61,190 nt of DNA from Methylobacterium sp. J-078 (GCF_022829285.1 NZ_JAKSYI010000099.1:1-61190), one strand, 5' to 3'. Shown: positions 32,569-41,694, numbered from the stretch's first letter. The notes: generated by a model not told the origin, from the letters alone. Made by a program: numbers and translations.

Positions 32569-34278
32569 ATGTCGGACGAACCGCACGGACTCGATCGGGG
32601 CCTGACCAACTACGGCGACCGCGACTTCGCGCGCTTCCTGCGCCGCTCGTTCGCCCGCTCGATGGGGATCTCGCCGGACCTTCTCGCCAGGCCCGTCGTC
32701 GGCATCGCCATGACGCCGTCCGACTTCAACAACTGCCACCGCACCATGCCGGAGCTGGTCGAGGCGGTCTCGCGCGGGGTGCTGGCGGCCGGTGCCCTGC
32801 CGCGCGCCTTTCCCACCGTGTCGCTCGGCGAGGTTTTCCTCAACCCGACCAGCATGATGTACCGCAACCTCATGGCCATGGACACCGAGGAGATGATTCT
32901 CGCCCAGCCCATGGACGCGGTCGTGCTGATCGGCGGCTGCGACAAGACCGTGCCGGCCCAGCTCATGGGGGCGGCCTCGGCCGACCTGCCGGCGATCCAG
33001 CTCGTGACCGGGCCGATGTCCACCGGGCGCCATCGCGGGGAGCGCCTCGGCGCCTGCACCGATTGCCGGGGGTACTGGGCTCGCCACCGGGCCGGCAGCA
33101 TCGACGCCGCGGAGATCGCCGAGGTCGAGGGCCGGCTCTCGGTCACCGCCGGCACCTGCGCGGTGATGGGCACGGCCTCCACCATGGCCTGCATCGCGGA
33201 GGCGCTGGGGATGTCGCTGCCCGGCACCGCCGCGATCCCGGCGGTGCATGCCGACCGCCTCGTGGCGGCCGAGGCGAGCGGCCGGGCCGCCGTGCAGCTG
33301 ATCGCGACGAAGATCCGCCCGAGCCAGGTCATCACCGAGAATTCGGTCGAGAACGCGATCCGGGTGCTGATGGCGCTCTCCGGCTCCACCAACGCCATCG
33401 TGCACCTCGCCGCCATCGCGGGGCGCCTCGGCATCCGCATATCCCCCGAGCGCTTCAACCAGATCTCGGACGAGACGCCGGTGCTGGTCGACCTGAAGCC
33501 GGTCGGCCAGGGCTACATGGAGGATTTCCACGCCGCCGGCGGCATGGGGGCGCTCCTGCGCGAACTCCGCCCGCTACTCCACCTCGACACGCGGGACATC
33601 GAGGGCCGGACCCTGGCCGAGCGCCTCGACGAACCGGGCGGGTGGGTGGACCGCGCGGTGATCCGGCCCTTTTCCGACCCGGTCTCGCCCGTGGGCGGCC
33701 TCGTCGCGCTGTCGGGGAGCCTCGCGCCGGACGGGGCGATCTTCAAGCGCGCGGCGGCGACGCCGGAGCTCTTCGAATCGGAGGGGCGTGCGGTGGTGTT
33801 CACGGGCCTGGAAGATCTGAGCCGGCGCATCGACGATCCCGATCTCGACGTGGAAGCGGACGACATCCTCGTCCTGCAGAATGCCGGGCCGCACGCGGCG
33901 GGCATGCCCGAGGCCGGCTACCTGCCGATCCCGAAGAAGCTCGCCCGGGCCGGCGTGAAGGACATGGTGCGAATCTCGGACGCGCGGATGTCGGGCACGG
34001 CCTTCGGCGCGATCGTGCTGCACGTGGCCCCGGAGGCGGCGGTCGGCGGCCAGCTGGCGGCGGTGCGCGACGGCGACCGCATCCGCCTCTCGATCCGGGA
34101 CAAGCGGGTGGACCTGCTGGTGGCGCCCGAGGAGGTCGCCCGGCGCATGGCCGGCTTCACGCCGCCGCCGATGCCCGAGCGGGGCTACAAGGCCCTCTAC
34201 CGCCGCACCGTCACGCAGGCGCCGGAGGGCTGCGACTTCGACTTCCTGACGCACCGGGGCGCGCCGCGCACGCCCTGA
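32569..34278 (+). CDS. IlvD/Edd-family dehydratase
   Basis: 569 residues from ATG 32569, preceded by AAGGAAACGCC. The Fe-S ligands of the family are visible in NNCHR, LIGGCDKTVPAQLMGAAS and GTCAVMGTASTMACIAEALG. The Mg/lysine region is GSTNAIVHLAAIAGRLG, and ISDARMSGTAFGAIVLH is the usual C-terminal block. Enzymes of this family dehydrate dihydroxy acids, either branched-chain intermediates (IlvD) or sugar acids such as arabinonate, xylonate or 6-phosphogluconate. With no branched-chain genes near by, a sugar-acid substrate is more likely. A 23-bp tandem duplication spans its stop codon. Confidence 0.9.
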   Translation: MSDEPHGLDRGLTNYGDRDFARFLRRSFARSMGISPDLLARPVVGIAMTPSDFNNCHRTMPELVEAVSRGVLAAGALPRAFPTVSLGEVFLNPTSMMYRNLMAMDTEEMILAQPMDAVVLIGGCDKTVPAQLMGAASADLPAIQLVTGPMSTGRHRGERLGACTDCRGYWARHRAGSIDAAEIAEVEGRLSVTAGTCAVMGTASTMACIAEALGMSLPGTAAIPAVHADRLVAAEASGRAAVQLIATKIRPSQVITENSVENAIRVLMALSGSTNAIVHLAAIAGRLGIRISPERFNQISDETPVLVDLKPVGQGYMEDFHAAGGMGALLRELRPLLHLDTRDIEGRTLAERLDEPGGWVDRAVIRPFSDPVSPVGGLVALSGSLAPDGAIFKRAAATPELFESEGRAVVFTGLEDLSRRIDDPDLDVEADDILVLQNAGPHAAGMPEAGYLPIPKKLARAGVKDMVRISDARMSGTAFGAIVLHVAPEAAVGGQLAAVRDGDRIRLSIRDKRVDLLVAPEEVARRMAGFTPPPMPERGYKALYRRTVTQAPEGCDFDFLTHRGAPRTP

Positions 34279-34303
34279 TGGGCGCGCCGCGCACGCCCTG
34301 GTG
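34258..34303. repeat. 23-bp tandem duplication at the end of the dehydratase gene
   Basis: 34258-34280 and 34281-34303 are identical except for one base near the end, and a partial third copy follows. The first copy contains the stop codon of the dehydratase gene. Confidence 0.85.
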
Positions 34304-34313
34304 GGCGTGCGCC

Positions 34314-34466
34314 CTAAAGGTAGTGGCGGAACACCACGTGGTCGTCGCTCGGGCGCTGGATCGTGGAATCGGCCTGGGCGTCGGCGGCCCGGCAGGTCGT
34401 CGACGCGACGGGGGCGACCATCGCCAGGAGGCTCAGGAGCCAGCGGAAGGGCCTTGCTGCCATCAT
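34314..34466 (-). CDS. small exported peptide, 50 aa
   Basis: Starts at ATG 34466 (a second ATG follows immediately). FRWLLSLLAMVAPVASTTCRA looks like a signal peptide, and the remaining 25 residues (DAQADSTIQRPSDDHVVFRHYL) are polar. The longer open frame upstream is Pro/Arg-rich and not credible. The Cys in STTCRAA could suit a lipoprotein, but the lipobox is not convincing. The function is unknown. Confidence 0.45.
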   Translation of the reverse strand: MMAARPFRWLLSLLAMVAPVASTTCRAADAQADSTIQRPSDDHVVFRHYL

Positions 34467-34674
34467 GGGATCGCCTCGCCGGATCGGGGAACGGAGGAGG
34501 GTGCCGTGACCTGCGATCGCCCGGTGCCGGTGATCGCCTGCGGGCTTCGCCCGTCCTCTCATCCGCGATTCGTGCGGGCTTGGCTGTGCTCGGACGCACG
34601 TGGCTCCGGTGGTGGCCGAACAGATGCGGCCGGTCCGGGCCCCGGCTGGCGAGGCCCGGACCGGCCGCCGGGGC

Positions 34675-34977
34675 CTACCGGCCGATGGAGGGGCCGCCGG
34701 CCGCGCCCCCGGTGCCGGGCGGGCCGCTGGTGGGCGTGCCGCCGATGTTGACGCCGGGGGTGCTGCCGGGAACGGCGGCCGGGCTCGGATTGCCCGGCAC
34801 GCTCGGGGCGGGGCGCAGGCCCGCATCCGTGTCGCGCGGGGTGGTGCCGGGGCCGGAGGCCGGGGCTGCGACGCCGGTGTTGCCGGCGCCGCCGGTCGGC
34901 GCCAGCGTCTGGGCGGCGGCGGGTGCCGCCAGGCTCACCGTGAGCGCGAGGGCCGCGGCGAGGTGTGTGCGCGTCAT
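34675..34977 (-). CDS. exported Gly/Pro-rich small protein
   Basis: 100 residues. The signal peptide is THLAAALALTVSLAAPAAAQ with cleavage after AAAQ near residue 23. The mature part is a low-complexity Gly/Pro/Thr/Ala chain (GGAGNTGVAAPASGPGTTP ... GPPGTGGAAGGPSIGR) and is presumably disordered in the periplasm. It resembles the many small exported proteins of Methylobacterium in style only. No function is proposed. Confidence 0.65.
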   Translation of the reverse strand: MTRTHLAAALALTVSLAAPAAAQTLAPTGGAGNTGVAAPASGPGTTPRDTDAGLRPAPSVPGNPSPAAVPGSTPGVNIGGTPTSGPPGTGGAAGGPSIGR

Positions 34978-35046
34978 GAGGGGGTTTCCGTGCGGTTGCT
35001 GGGTGCTGACGCAACACCCCGCGCCCGGTTAAGTTCGTAGCGGCCC

Positions 35047-37359
35047 CTAGAACGCGAGCTTCATCCCCGCGACCACGTTGCGCGGGGCGCCCGCGTAGAC
35101 CGATCCCGTCGTGGCCGCGAGGGCGGCGGCCCCGTTCTGGAGCCCGGTGGCGGCGCTGAGGCTGTTGGCGAGGTTCTGGGCGGAGGCGGCGTAGGTGGTG
35201 TCGAGGAGGTTGCGCACCTCCACGTAGAGGGTGAAGCGCCGGGCGTAGCCGCCCGTCAGTTCGGTCGCGTAGTGGAGGTTGGCGTTGAGGATCGTGTAGC
35301 CCGGCGCCCGCAACTGGTTGGCATTGTCGAGGAAGAAGCCGTCCTGCACGATCGCCTCGAGGTAGCCGCCGAGGCCGGCCAGCGGCCCGGTCGGTTGGTC
35401 GTAGCCCACCCGCGCGAGGAGCTGGTGCGCCGGCACGCCTGGAATCACCTTGCCGGCGCGGTCGAAAAGCTGCGTGAACGCCCCGGCGCTGAGCTGCTCG
35501 ACGTAGCGCGTGTAGGTCTGGTCGTCGAAGGTGTAGGCGAGCACGCCGCGCCAGCCCGGCGCGAAAGCCCAGTCGGCCCCGACCTCGAGACCGCGATGCT
35601 CGGAGGCCGGCGCGTTGAAGGTGTAGCTCTGTAGCCCCGCGCCGGGCGATTGCGAGACGAGCTCGTTGCGGAAGGTCTCGTGGAAGCCGGTGAGGCTGAG
35701 GCGCAGGGTCTCGCTGGGGGTCCAGTCGAAGCCGAGGTCGAAACCGAGGTTCTCCTGGGTCCGCAATCCGGTGTTGTTGCCCGGCAGGCCGGCGGCGGTG
35801 ACGAACAGGTTGCTCGCGGCCGGCGTCGTGTAGCCCGTCGCGACCCGGCCCCGGAACGCCCATTCGAGGCTCGGGCGGTAGACCAGGGCGGCCTCCGGCG
35901 CCACGTTGAGGAAGCTCCGGTCCGCGTCCGCCACGCTCGTCCCGCGCCCGGCCGCCGAATAGGTGTAGGCGAAGTTGCGCCCCGTGATGCGGGTGTTCTC
36001 CGCACTGATGCCGAGCACGCCCGTCCACTGGTCCGACAGCGCCACCTCGTTGCGGGCCCGGCCGCCGAAGTTCGACTGGACCGCCGCCTGCTCGCCGATC
36101 AGCGCGCCGAGCGCCGGCCCGGTGCCCAGCGCCCGGTTGAAGGTGGTGATGTGATTGTCGATGGTGTTGTAGGCCAGGGCCGCGTAGCCGACCGCCGGCA
36201 GGCCCATCAGGTCGTAGCGCCGGGTCAGGTCCGTCAGCAGGTTCCAGGACGGATACGACCCGCGCGAAGAGGTGGTGTAGAAGGGCTGGTCGAAGTTGCG
36301 CTCGTCGAAGCCGACCTGCGCGCGCCAGGTCGTCTGCGCGTCGATGTCGTGCTCGAGGCGTGCCGCCACGATGGTGCGCCGGTCGTTGCGCCCGAAATCC
36401 GCCTGCGCCGCCGTGACCGGCACGGTCGCCCCGAAGGCGCCGTTGCGCAGGAAGTTCGTCAGGGTACAGCCGGGGGCGGCCGTGGCGGCGATGCCGCAGC
36501 CGCGCTGGTAGGGGTTGATCCGGAACTGGTCGAGGGATGAACGCGCCGGCAGATTGGCCTGCACTTCGTTGTTGATGACCTTCAGGGTCAGGCGCGTGTC
36601 CGGGCTCGGTGTGTAGCTCGCCAGCAGATTCACCGTCTGGGTGTCGTAGGACGAATGGCCCTGGTAGCCGTTGGCGCGGGCGTCGCTCGCGAACAGGCTG
36701 ATCTCGAACGGGCCGCTGACGCCGCCCACGGTGAAGTAGTTGCTGAGGTAGCCGAAGCTGCCCGCATCGGTGCCGATCTCGTAGCCGTCGATCTCGCGGC
36801 CGGTGCGGGTGCGGAAGGCGAGCGCTCCACCGGTGGCATAGTTGCCGAACAGGGCCGATTGCGGCCCGCGGAACACGTCGATGCGGCTGTAGGCGCGCGG
36901 GTCCACGAGGTCGAAGCGGGCGGCGCCGTCGGGCTGGGTCAGGACGAACCCGTCCTCCAGCACGACGGTGTTCTTGGTGACCCCGGTGGAGCGGGCGTTG
37001 TTGCCCCGGATCGAGATCACGACGTCGCGCGCGCCGTTGCCCTGGCGCACGGTGACGCCCGGACTGTTGACGAGCACCGAGCCGATATTGACCGCCGGCC
37101 GGTCCGCGATGGTGCCGGCGCGCCCGACCGAGTCGACCACCTGACCGACCGGGTTCTCGATCACGCTCGGGGCCGAGCCCGGCGGGGCCGAGACGCCGAA
37201 GGCGGCGACGGAGCGGGCGCTCCCGTCGCCGGTGACGGAGAGTTCGGCCAGGGTCACGTCCCCGGCAGGCGCGTCGGGGGTCTGCGCCTGCGCCGGCACG
37301 GCGGCGAGCAGCAGCAGGAGCGGGGCGAGGCGCGGCTCGACCCGGGAAACGGGGAACAT
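35047..37359 (-). CDS. TonB-dependent outer-membrane receptor
   Basis: 770 residues with signal peptide RLAPLLLLLAAVPAQAQ. The TonB box candidate is VTLAELSVTG near residue 35. The plug domain (about 60-200) contains VLVNSPGVTVRQG and ISIRGNNARSTGV, then RIDVFRGPQSALFGNYATGGALAFRTR, typical of siderophore and cobalamin receptors. The rest is a 22-strand beta-barrel ending in ...VVAGMKLAF with the C-terminal aromatic. The substrate is unknown. The small Cys/His-rich protein gene upstream is probably co-transcribed and hints at metal or metal-chelate uptake. Confidence 0.93.
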   Translation of the reverse strand: MFPVSRVEPRLAPLLLLLAAVPAQAQTPDAPAGDVTLAELSVTGDGSARSVAAFGVSAPPGSAPSVIENPVGQVVDSVGRAGTIADRPAVNIGSVLVNSPGVTVRQGNGARDVVISIRGNNARSTGVTKNTVVLEDGFVLTQPDGAARFDLVDPRAYSRIDVFRGPQSALFGNYATGGALAFRTRTGREIDGYEIGTDAGSFGYLSNYFTVGGVSGPFEISLFASDARANGYQGHSSYDTQTVNLLASYTPSPDTRLTLKVINNEVQANLPARSSLDQFRINPYQRGCGIAATAAPGCTLTNFLRNGAFGATVPVTAAQADFGRNDRRTIVAARLEHDIDAQTTWRAQVGFDERNFDQPFYTTSSRGSYPSWNLLTDLTRRYDLMGLPAVGYAALAYNTIDNHITTFNRALGTGPALGALIGEQAAVQSNFGGRARNEVALSDQWTGVLGISAENTRITGRNFAYTYSAAGRGTSVADADRSFLNVAPEAALVYRPSLEWAFRGRVATGYTTPAASNLFVTAAGLPGNNTGLRTQENLGFDLGFDWTPSETLRLSLTGFHETFRNELVSQSPGAGLQSYTFNAPASEHRGLEVGADWAFAPGWRGVLAYTFDDQTYTRYVEQLSAGAFTQLFDRAGKVIPGVPAHQLLARVGYDQPTGPLAGLGGYLEAIVQDGFFLDNANQLRAPGYTILNANLHYATELTGGYARRFTLYVEVRNLLDTTYAASAQNLANSLSAATGLQNGAAALAATTGSVYAGAPRNVVAGMKLAF

Positions 37360-37403
37360 GGCGGGAATCCGTGGTCTGAGAGATCGGGGGGCGGAGCGAT
37401 CGA

Positions 37404-37778
37404 TCAGACGACGGGAGGCGCGCGCGCGCTGGCGCTGATGCCGGGCGGTGCCCGGGGGGCCGCGGCGATCTCGGGGGGCCAGACGATCGTCCGAGCCGGG
37501 CGGACCGGCCAGAGGATCGCGGTGGCCACGAGGAGCGGCGCGTCGAGGGGGGCGACCGCGTGCGCGGCCGTGCAGCAGGCGAGGTGGAGATGGACCGGGG
37601 CCGCCGGCTGGGCCGGCCCTTCGGCCGCGCCGGTCTCCTGAAGGCAGAGGCTATGGGCCGGGTCCATCGACCGGTATCCGACCAGGCCGCCGAGCACGCT
37701 CTGCAGGGCGAGCGCGTAGAGCGCGGCCACGGCGATGACCGCGCGGCAGGCCGCCAGATCGGACCGCGTGATGCGCAT
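37404..37778 (-). CDS. small membrane protein with Cys/His cluster, DUF2946-like
   Basis: 124 residues. A hydrophobic N-terminal segment (ACRAVIAVAALYALALQSVLGGLVG) precedes a short region with HSLCLQ and HLHLACCTAAHA, which groups three Cys and several His residues. The C-terminus is Pro/Ala-rich. Proteins of the DUF2946 type share a similar pattern and often sit beside TonB receptor or copper genes. The assignment is by pattern only. It lies 44 bp upstream of the TonB receptor gene on the same strand. Confidence 0.6.
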   Translation of the reverse strand: MRITRSDLAACRAVIAVAALYALALQSVLGGLVGYRSMDPAHSLCLQETGAAEGPAQPAAPVHLHLACCTAAHAVAPLDAPLLVATAILWPVRPARTIVWPPEIAAAPRAPPGISASARAPPVV

Positions 37779-37899
37779 GACCCGAGCGCCTAGGGCGGCG
37801 CTCCGGGCCCCGTCAATGCGCGGGCGCGGCGCGTGGCGATCATTCCCGGCCGCTGTGTCGAAAACAGCGCTGTCGGGGCGCCGGCACCTCGTTGCCCGC

Positions 37900-39345
37900 T
37901 CAGGCCCAGCCGAGGGCCCGCAGCCCCAGCCCGGCCGCCGCGCAGGCCGCCAGGGTCGGGATCACGCCGAGGCGGAACCGGAACAGGGCCGCGAGGGCGG
38001 CCAGCGCCAGGACGAGGGCCCACGGGTTCAGGCTCGCGGGCACCGGCCAGTCGAACCGCAGCGGCCCGGCCGCGACGGTGCGGGTCTCGGCGAACAGGGT
38101 GTGGAGGGCGAACCAGACCGCGAGGTTGAGGATCACCCCCGCCACCGCCGCGGTGATGGCCGAGAGCGCCCCCGCCAGGGCCCGGTTGCCGCGCAGGCGC
38201 TCCACGTAGGGCGCGCCGAGGAAGATCCAGAGGAAGCAGGGCGCGAAGGTCACCCAGGTGGTGAGGAGGCCGCCGAGGGTGCCGGCCAGGAGCGGGGGCA
38301 GGGGCCCCGGGTTCCGGAAGGCGGCCATGAAGCCCACGAACTGCGTGACCATGATGAGCGGACCCGGCGTCGTCTCGGCCATCCCGAGCCCGTCCAGCAT
38401 CTCGCCCGGCCGGAGCCAGCCGAACTGATCCACCGCCGCCTGCGCCACGTAGGCCAGGACCGCGTAGGCCCCCCCGAAGGTCACCATCGCCATCTGGGAG
38501 AAGAACAGCGCGATCTGCGCGAACACCGCTCCGGGACCGAGGAGCGCCAGGACGAGGGCCACCGGCGCCAGCCAGAGCCCGCCCCAGACCGCGAGCACCC
38601 GGAGGACGTGGCCGTGCCCGGCCCGGACGTCCGACACGGCGTCGTCGCCGAGGAGATAGGCCCCGTCGGCAGGCGCCGCGCCCGCCGCCGCATGCCCGCC
38701 GGCCGCGAAGTGCGGCAGCCCGGCCCGCGCACCGAGCCAGCCGATGGCGCCGGCCCCGAGGACGATGAGGGGGAAGGGCACACCGAAGAGGAAGATGGCC
38801 GCGAAGGAGGCCGCCGCCACGGCCCGCAGGGCGCCGTTGCCGAGCGCCTTGCGACCGATGCGCAGCACCGCCTGGGCGACGATGGCGAGGACCGCCGCCT
38901 TCAGGCCGAAGAACAGGCCCGCCACCGGACCGACCGCACCGTAGAGGGCGTAGACCCAGCTCAGGCCCATGATGGCCAGGAGCCCCGGCAGCACGAACAG
39001 CCCGCCCGCCAGGACGCCGCCCCGGGTGCCGTGCAGGAGCCAGCCCACATAGGTGGCGAGTTGCTGCGCCTCCGGCCCCGGCAGCAGGGTGCAGAAGTTG
39101 AGGGCGTGCAGGAAGCGCCGCTCGGAGATCCAGCGCCGCTCCTCCACGAGGATGCGGTGCATCACGGCGATCTGCCCGGCCGGCCCGCCGAAGGAGAGGG
39201 CGGCGATGCGCCCCCAGACCGGCAGCGCCTCGGACAGGGAGGGCAGGGGCGGGGGCAAGGCGGGAGACGAGGCGAGAGGCAAGTCGGGGGGCGAGGGCGG
39301 GGGCGTTCCTGGTCCGGCCATCGCGGGGGTCTCGCCTCGGGCCAT
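37900..39345 (-). CDS. chrA: chromate efflux transporter
   Basis: About 481 residues with 12 or so membrane helices in two homologous halves (long-chain CHR family). The first half shows LSFGGPAGQIAVMHR and FCTLLPGPEAQQLATYVGWLLHG, the second MVTFGGAYAVLAYVAQ and ETTPGPLIMVTQFVGFMAAF. These paired FGG and PGP motifs are the family signature. It would export chromate or a similar oxyanion by proton exchange at the inner membrane. The start is uncertain: ATG 39345 is given, ATG 39321 is possible; the residues before SEALPVWGR are Pro-rich and not conserved. Confidence 0.92.
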   Translation of the reverse strand: MARGETPAMAGPGTPPPSPPDLPLASSPALPPPLPSLSEALPVWGRIAALSFGGPAGQIAVMHRILVEERRWISERRFLHALNFCTLLPGPEAQQLATYVGWLLHGTRGGVLAGGLFVLPGLLAIMGLSWVYALYGAVGPVAGLFFGLKAAVLAIVAQAVLRIGRKALGNGALRAVAAASFAAIFLFGVPFPLIVLGAGAIGWLGARAGLPHFAAGGHAAAGAAPADGAYLLGDDAVSDVRAGHGHVLRVLAVWGGLWLAPVALVLALLGPGAVFAQIALFFSQMAMVTFGGAYAVLAYVAQAAVDQFGWLRPGEMLDGLGMAETTPGPLIMVTQFVGFMAAFRNPGPLPPLLAGTLGGLLTTWVTFAPCFLWIFLGAPYVERLRGNRALAGALSAITAAVAGVILNLAVWFALHTLFAETRTVAAGPLRFDWPVPASLNPWALVLALAALAALFRFRLGVIPTLAACAAAGLGLRALGWA

Positions 39346-39415
39346 ACCGGCCGGTCTCGGGAGGCGAGGCGTCGTCGATGCCCGGGCCGGCGTCAAGCCT
39401 CCCGGCGGGCCGGCC

Positions 39416-39628
39416 TCAGGGCGCCTTGGCGGGCGGGAAGGCAGTTCCGGGGCAATTGGCGGCCAGGCCGGTCTCGCCGACCCGGTCGGGCGCGCAGGCG
39501 GGGATCGCCGGCCGGCCTCCGTTCTCGATGCGGGCCTCCTGCAGACGCTCGAACTTCCAGAGGCCGAGCCCGACCACGACCAGGATCGCCAGGAAGGCGG
39601 CGCCCGCCAGCGGCAGCCAGCGCGGCAT
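39416..39628 (-). CDS. small single-helix membrane protein, 70 aa
   Basis: From ATG 39628. WLPLAGAAFLAILVVVGLGLW is one clear membrane helix, followed by a 45-residue polar tail with two Cys (PACAPDR and ANCPGTAFPP) that would lie in the periplasm. The start overlaps the stop of the 43-residue gene upstream by one base (TGATG), which supports both reading frames. The family is not recognised. Confidence 0.6.
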   Translation of the reverse strand: MPRWLPLAGAAFLAILVVVGLGLWKFERLQEARIENGGRPAIPACAPDRVGETGLAANCPGTAFPPAKAP

Positions 39629-39759
39629 CAGCGGGCGCTCGCGCCGGCTTCGGGCACCGCCTGGGTGTGGGCCGTATCGCCGTGCTTGACGAAGGTGAAC
39701 AGGATCAGCCCCGCCAGGAGGGCGACGACGGCGATGAAGACGGGAAACAGGCGACGCAT
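39628..39759 (-). CDS. tiny membrane protein, 43 aa
   Basis: MRRLFPVFIAVVALLAGLIL is an N-terminal membrane helix, followed by FTFVKHGDTAHTQAVPEAGA as a polar tail. TGATG couples it to the 70-residue protein gene. There is no Shine-Dalgarno sequence in front of ATG 39759, which lowers confidence. It could be an anchor subunit of a small membrane complex with its neighbour. Confidence 0.5.
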   Translation of the reverse strand: MRRLFPVFIAVVALLAGLILFTFVKHGDTAHTQAVPEAGASAR

Positions 39760-39886
39760 CGGAGGAAGACCACACTGATCGGACGGACCGCCGAAATCTC
39801 GCGGCCGGAAGCGGGTAACGCGCGGACCGGCCCCGGGGTCGCAGAACCCGACATCACGAATTCGGCGGCGGGCGGGGAACGCCCCG

Positions 39887-40336
39887 TCAGCCGCGCGACC
39901 CGACCCGCTGACCGGCCTCGCCGTAGCCGAGCCGCGCGCCCGCGCGATTGACGATCCCGAAGCGCAGCACCGCCTGCTCCAGGTAGTCGATGGCCGCGAT
40001 CAGGGCGCGCCGCGCCGGCTCGACGGCCTCCGGCTCGTCCTCGGGCAGAGTCTCGGCGAAATTGACGGCCGCGATCAGCACCCGATCGCGCTCGTCCTCG
40101 ATCCGGCGGTCACGCTCGACCCGGCCCCGGACGTCGGCATCGAAGGCGGCCAGAACCGCGAAGGGAAAGTCGTCGCGGCGGGTGCCGCTCGGATAGGCCA
40201 GGGCGAGGCGGCGCCCGCGCTCGGCCGCGTTCCGGACCAGTTCCGCGAGCTTGGCCTCCGCGAGATTGGTGTTCGCGGGCTTGGTGCCGGGAGTCTCAGT
40301 GCCCGGGATTTTGGTGCCCGGGATTTCGGCGTCCAT
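39887..40336 (-). CDS. hypothetical protein, 149 aa
   Basis: From ATG 40336. The N-terminus has a short degenerate repeat (EIPGTKIPGTETPGTKP), followed by a predicted helical soluble domain rich in Arg, Glu and Ala (AKLAELVRNAAERGRRLALAYPSG; RAALIAAIDYLEQAVLRFG-like). It has no signal or membrane segment. It is divergent from uvsE, with 104 bp between the two starts. I do not recognise it. Confidence 0.65.
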   Translation of the reverse strand: MDAEIPGTKIPGTETPGTKPANTNLAEAKLAELVRNAAERGRRLALAYPSGTRRDDFPFAVLAAFDADVRGRVERDRRIEDERDRVLIAAVNFAETLPEDEPEAVEPARRALIAAIDYLEQAVLRFGIVNRAGARLGYGEAGQRVGSRG

Positions 40337-40440
40337 CGCGGTCTCTCGTGCCGCCGGACGGCCCGGCGCCGGGGCAACGCGCCCGTGCCGGGGACCGGTT
40401 CCGGCCGCGCACCAATCGCGCCCGGCCGCGTTGTCGCTGC

Positions 40441-41541
40441 ATGAGCGCCCCCACATCGACGTCCACCGCCTTCGGACCCCGCCTCGGCTTCTGCTGCAAG
40501 TTCATCCTCGAACCCACCCCCGAGCCCTTCAAGACCCTGAAGGCCGCCCGCGAGGCGACCCTGCAGATGAACCTCACCCACGCCACCATGGCGCACCTGA
40601 AGACGCTGGCGCCGGCCGCGCGCCGGGCCAAGATCGAGGGCCTCGTGCGCCACAACCTCGGCGCCCTGGAGCGCCAGGTGGCCTGGGTCGCGGCCCGCCC
40701 GCCGATCGAGCGCCTGCTGCGGATCGCCAGCAACGTCCTGCCCGGCTACACCCACGCGGTGGCGCAGGACGTCTACGCCGAGCCCGAGATGCGCCGCCTC
40801 GTGGAAGAGGGCCTCGCCCGGATCGGCGACATCGCCCGGGCGGGGGCGGTGCGCCTGAGCTTCCATCCCGGCCCGTTCTGCGTCATCGCCTCGCAGAACC
40901 CGAACGCCCAGCGCAACGGCATCGAGGAACTCGAGCACCACGCCGAACTCATGGCGATGCTCGGCTACGGACGCGGCTGGCATCCGCATGGGGCCCACAT
41001 CAACATCCATGTCGGCGCCCGCGACCCCGGCATCGAAGGCTTCCGCGCCAGCCTGCCCAAACTCTCGCAGACCGCCCGCGACCTCCTCACCGTCGAGAAC
41101 GACGAGAATTTCTTTGGATTGGACACGGTGCTGGGTCTCGCCGACGTCGTGCCGGTGGTGCTCGACCTGCACCACCACTGGGTCGAGAGCCAGGGGGAAT
41201 ACATCGCGCCCGACGATCCCCGCATCGCCCGGGTGCGCGACTCCTGGCGCGGGGTGCGGCCGGTCGCCCATATCAGCGTCTCGCGCGAGGCCCTGCTGGA
41301 GGGACACGACCCCGGCGCCCTGCCGGATTTCACCACCCTCACCGAGGCCGGCCACAACTGGCGGGATCTGGCCGCCCATTCGGACATGATGTGGAACCGG
41401 GCCGTGAACGCCCTGGTGGCCCGCCACATGGCCTGGGCGGATTTCGAGATCGAGGCCAAGTCCAAGAACCTCGCCTCGGCCGGCATGGCCGCCGAGATCG
41501 CCGCGGCACTGCCGGGGGCGCAGATCGAGGTCGCTGCCTGA
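40441..41541 (+). CDS. uvsE: UV damage endonuclease
   Basis: 366 residues from ATG 40441. This TIM-barrel enzyme nicks DNA 5' of UV photoproducts, cytoplasmic and independent of UvrABC. Family blocks are LGFCCKFI at the N-terminus, RLSFHPGPFCVIASQNP (metal-binding His), INIHVGARDPGIEGF, LTVENDENFFGLD (metal-binding Glu), VVLDLHHHWV (paired His) and HSDMMWN near the C-terminus. Such enzymes suit leaf-surface and air-borne bacteria exposed to sunlight. It stands alone. Confidence 0.93.
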   Translation: MSAPTSTSTAFGPRLGFCCKFILEPTPEPFKTLKAAREATLQMNLTHATMAHLKTLAPAARRAKIEGLVRHNLGALERQVAWVAARPPIERLLRIASNVLPGYTHAVAQDVYAEPEMRRLVEEGLARIGDIARAGAVRLSFHPGPFCVIASQNPNAQRNGIEELEHHAELMAMLGYGRGWHPHGAHINIHVGARDPGIEGFRASLPKLSQTARDLLTVENDENFFGLDTVLGLADVVPVVLDLHHHWVESQGEYIAPDDPRIARVRDSWRGVRPVAHISVSREALLEGHDPGALPDFTTLTEAGHNWRDLAAHSDMMWNRAVNALVARHMAWADFEIEAKSKNLASAGMAAEIAAALPGAQIEVAA

Positions 41542-41573
41542 GGGCTCCTGCAGCGTCGTCCGTGTGAAGCCTC

Positions 41574-41594
41574 GCTCCCCCTGGCTTGGGGAGC
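41574..41594 (+). terminator. hairpin after uvsE
   Basis: GCTCCCC and GGGGAGC pair across a 7-nt loop 30 bp after the uvsE stop. There is no T-run, so termination is likely but unproven. Confidence 0.4.
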
Positions 41595-41694
41595 CGGCTG
41601 CGATGCCCCCGAGCGCGGCGAGGCGGCCGCCCGATCTTCGGCAGCGACGGATCGGGATTGCCGGCGAGACGGAGGATGCAGACCGACAGCAAGC

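Noticed and set aside
37360..37403. Cobalamin riboswitch before the TonB receptor gene
   Set aside because: The gap is only 44 bp and the region further upstream is coding. No B12-box-like sequence was seen.
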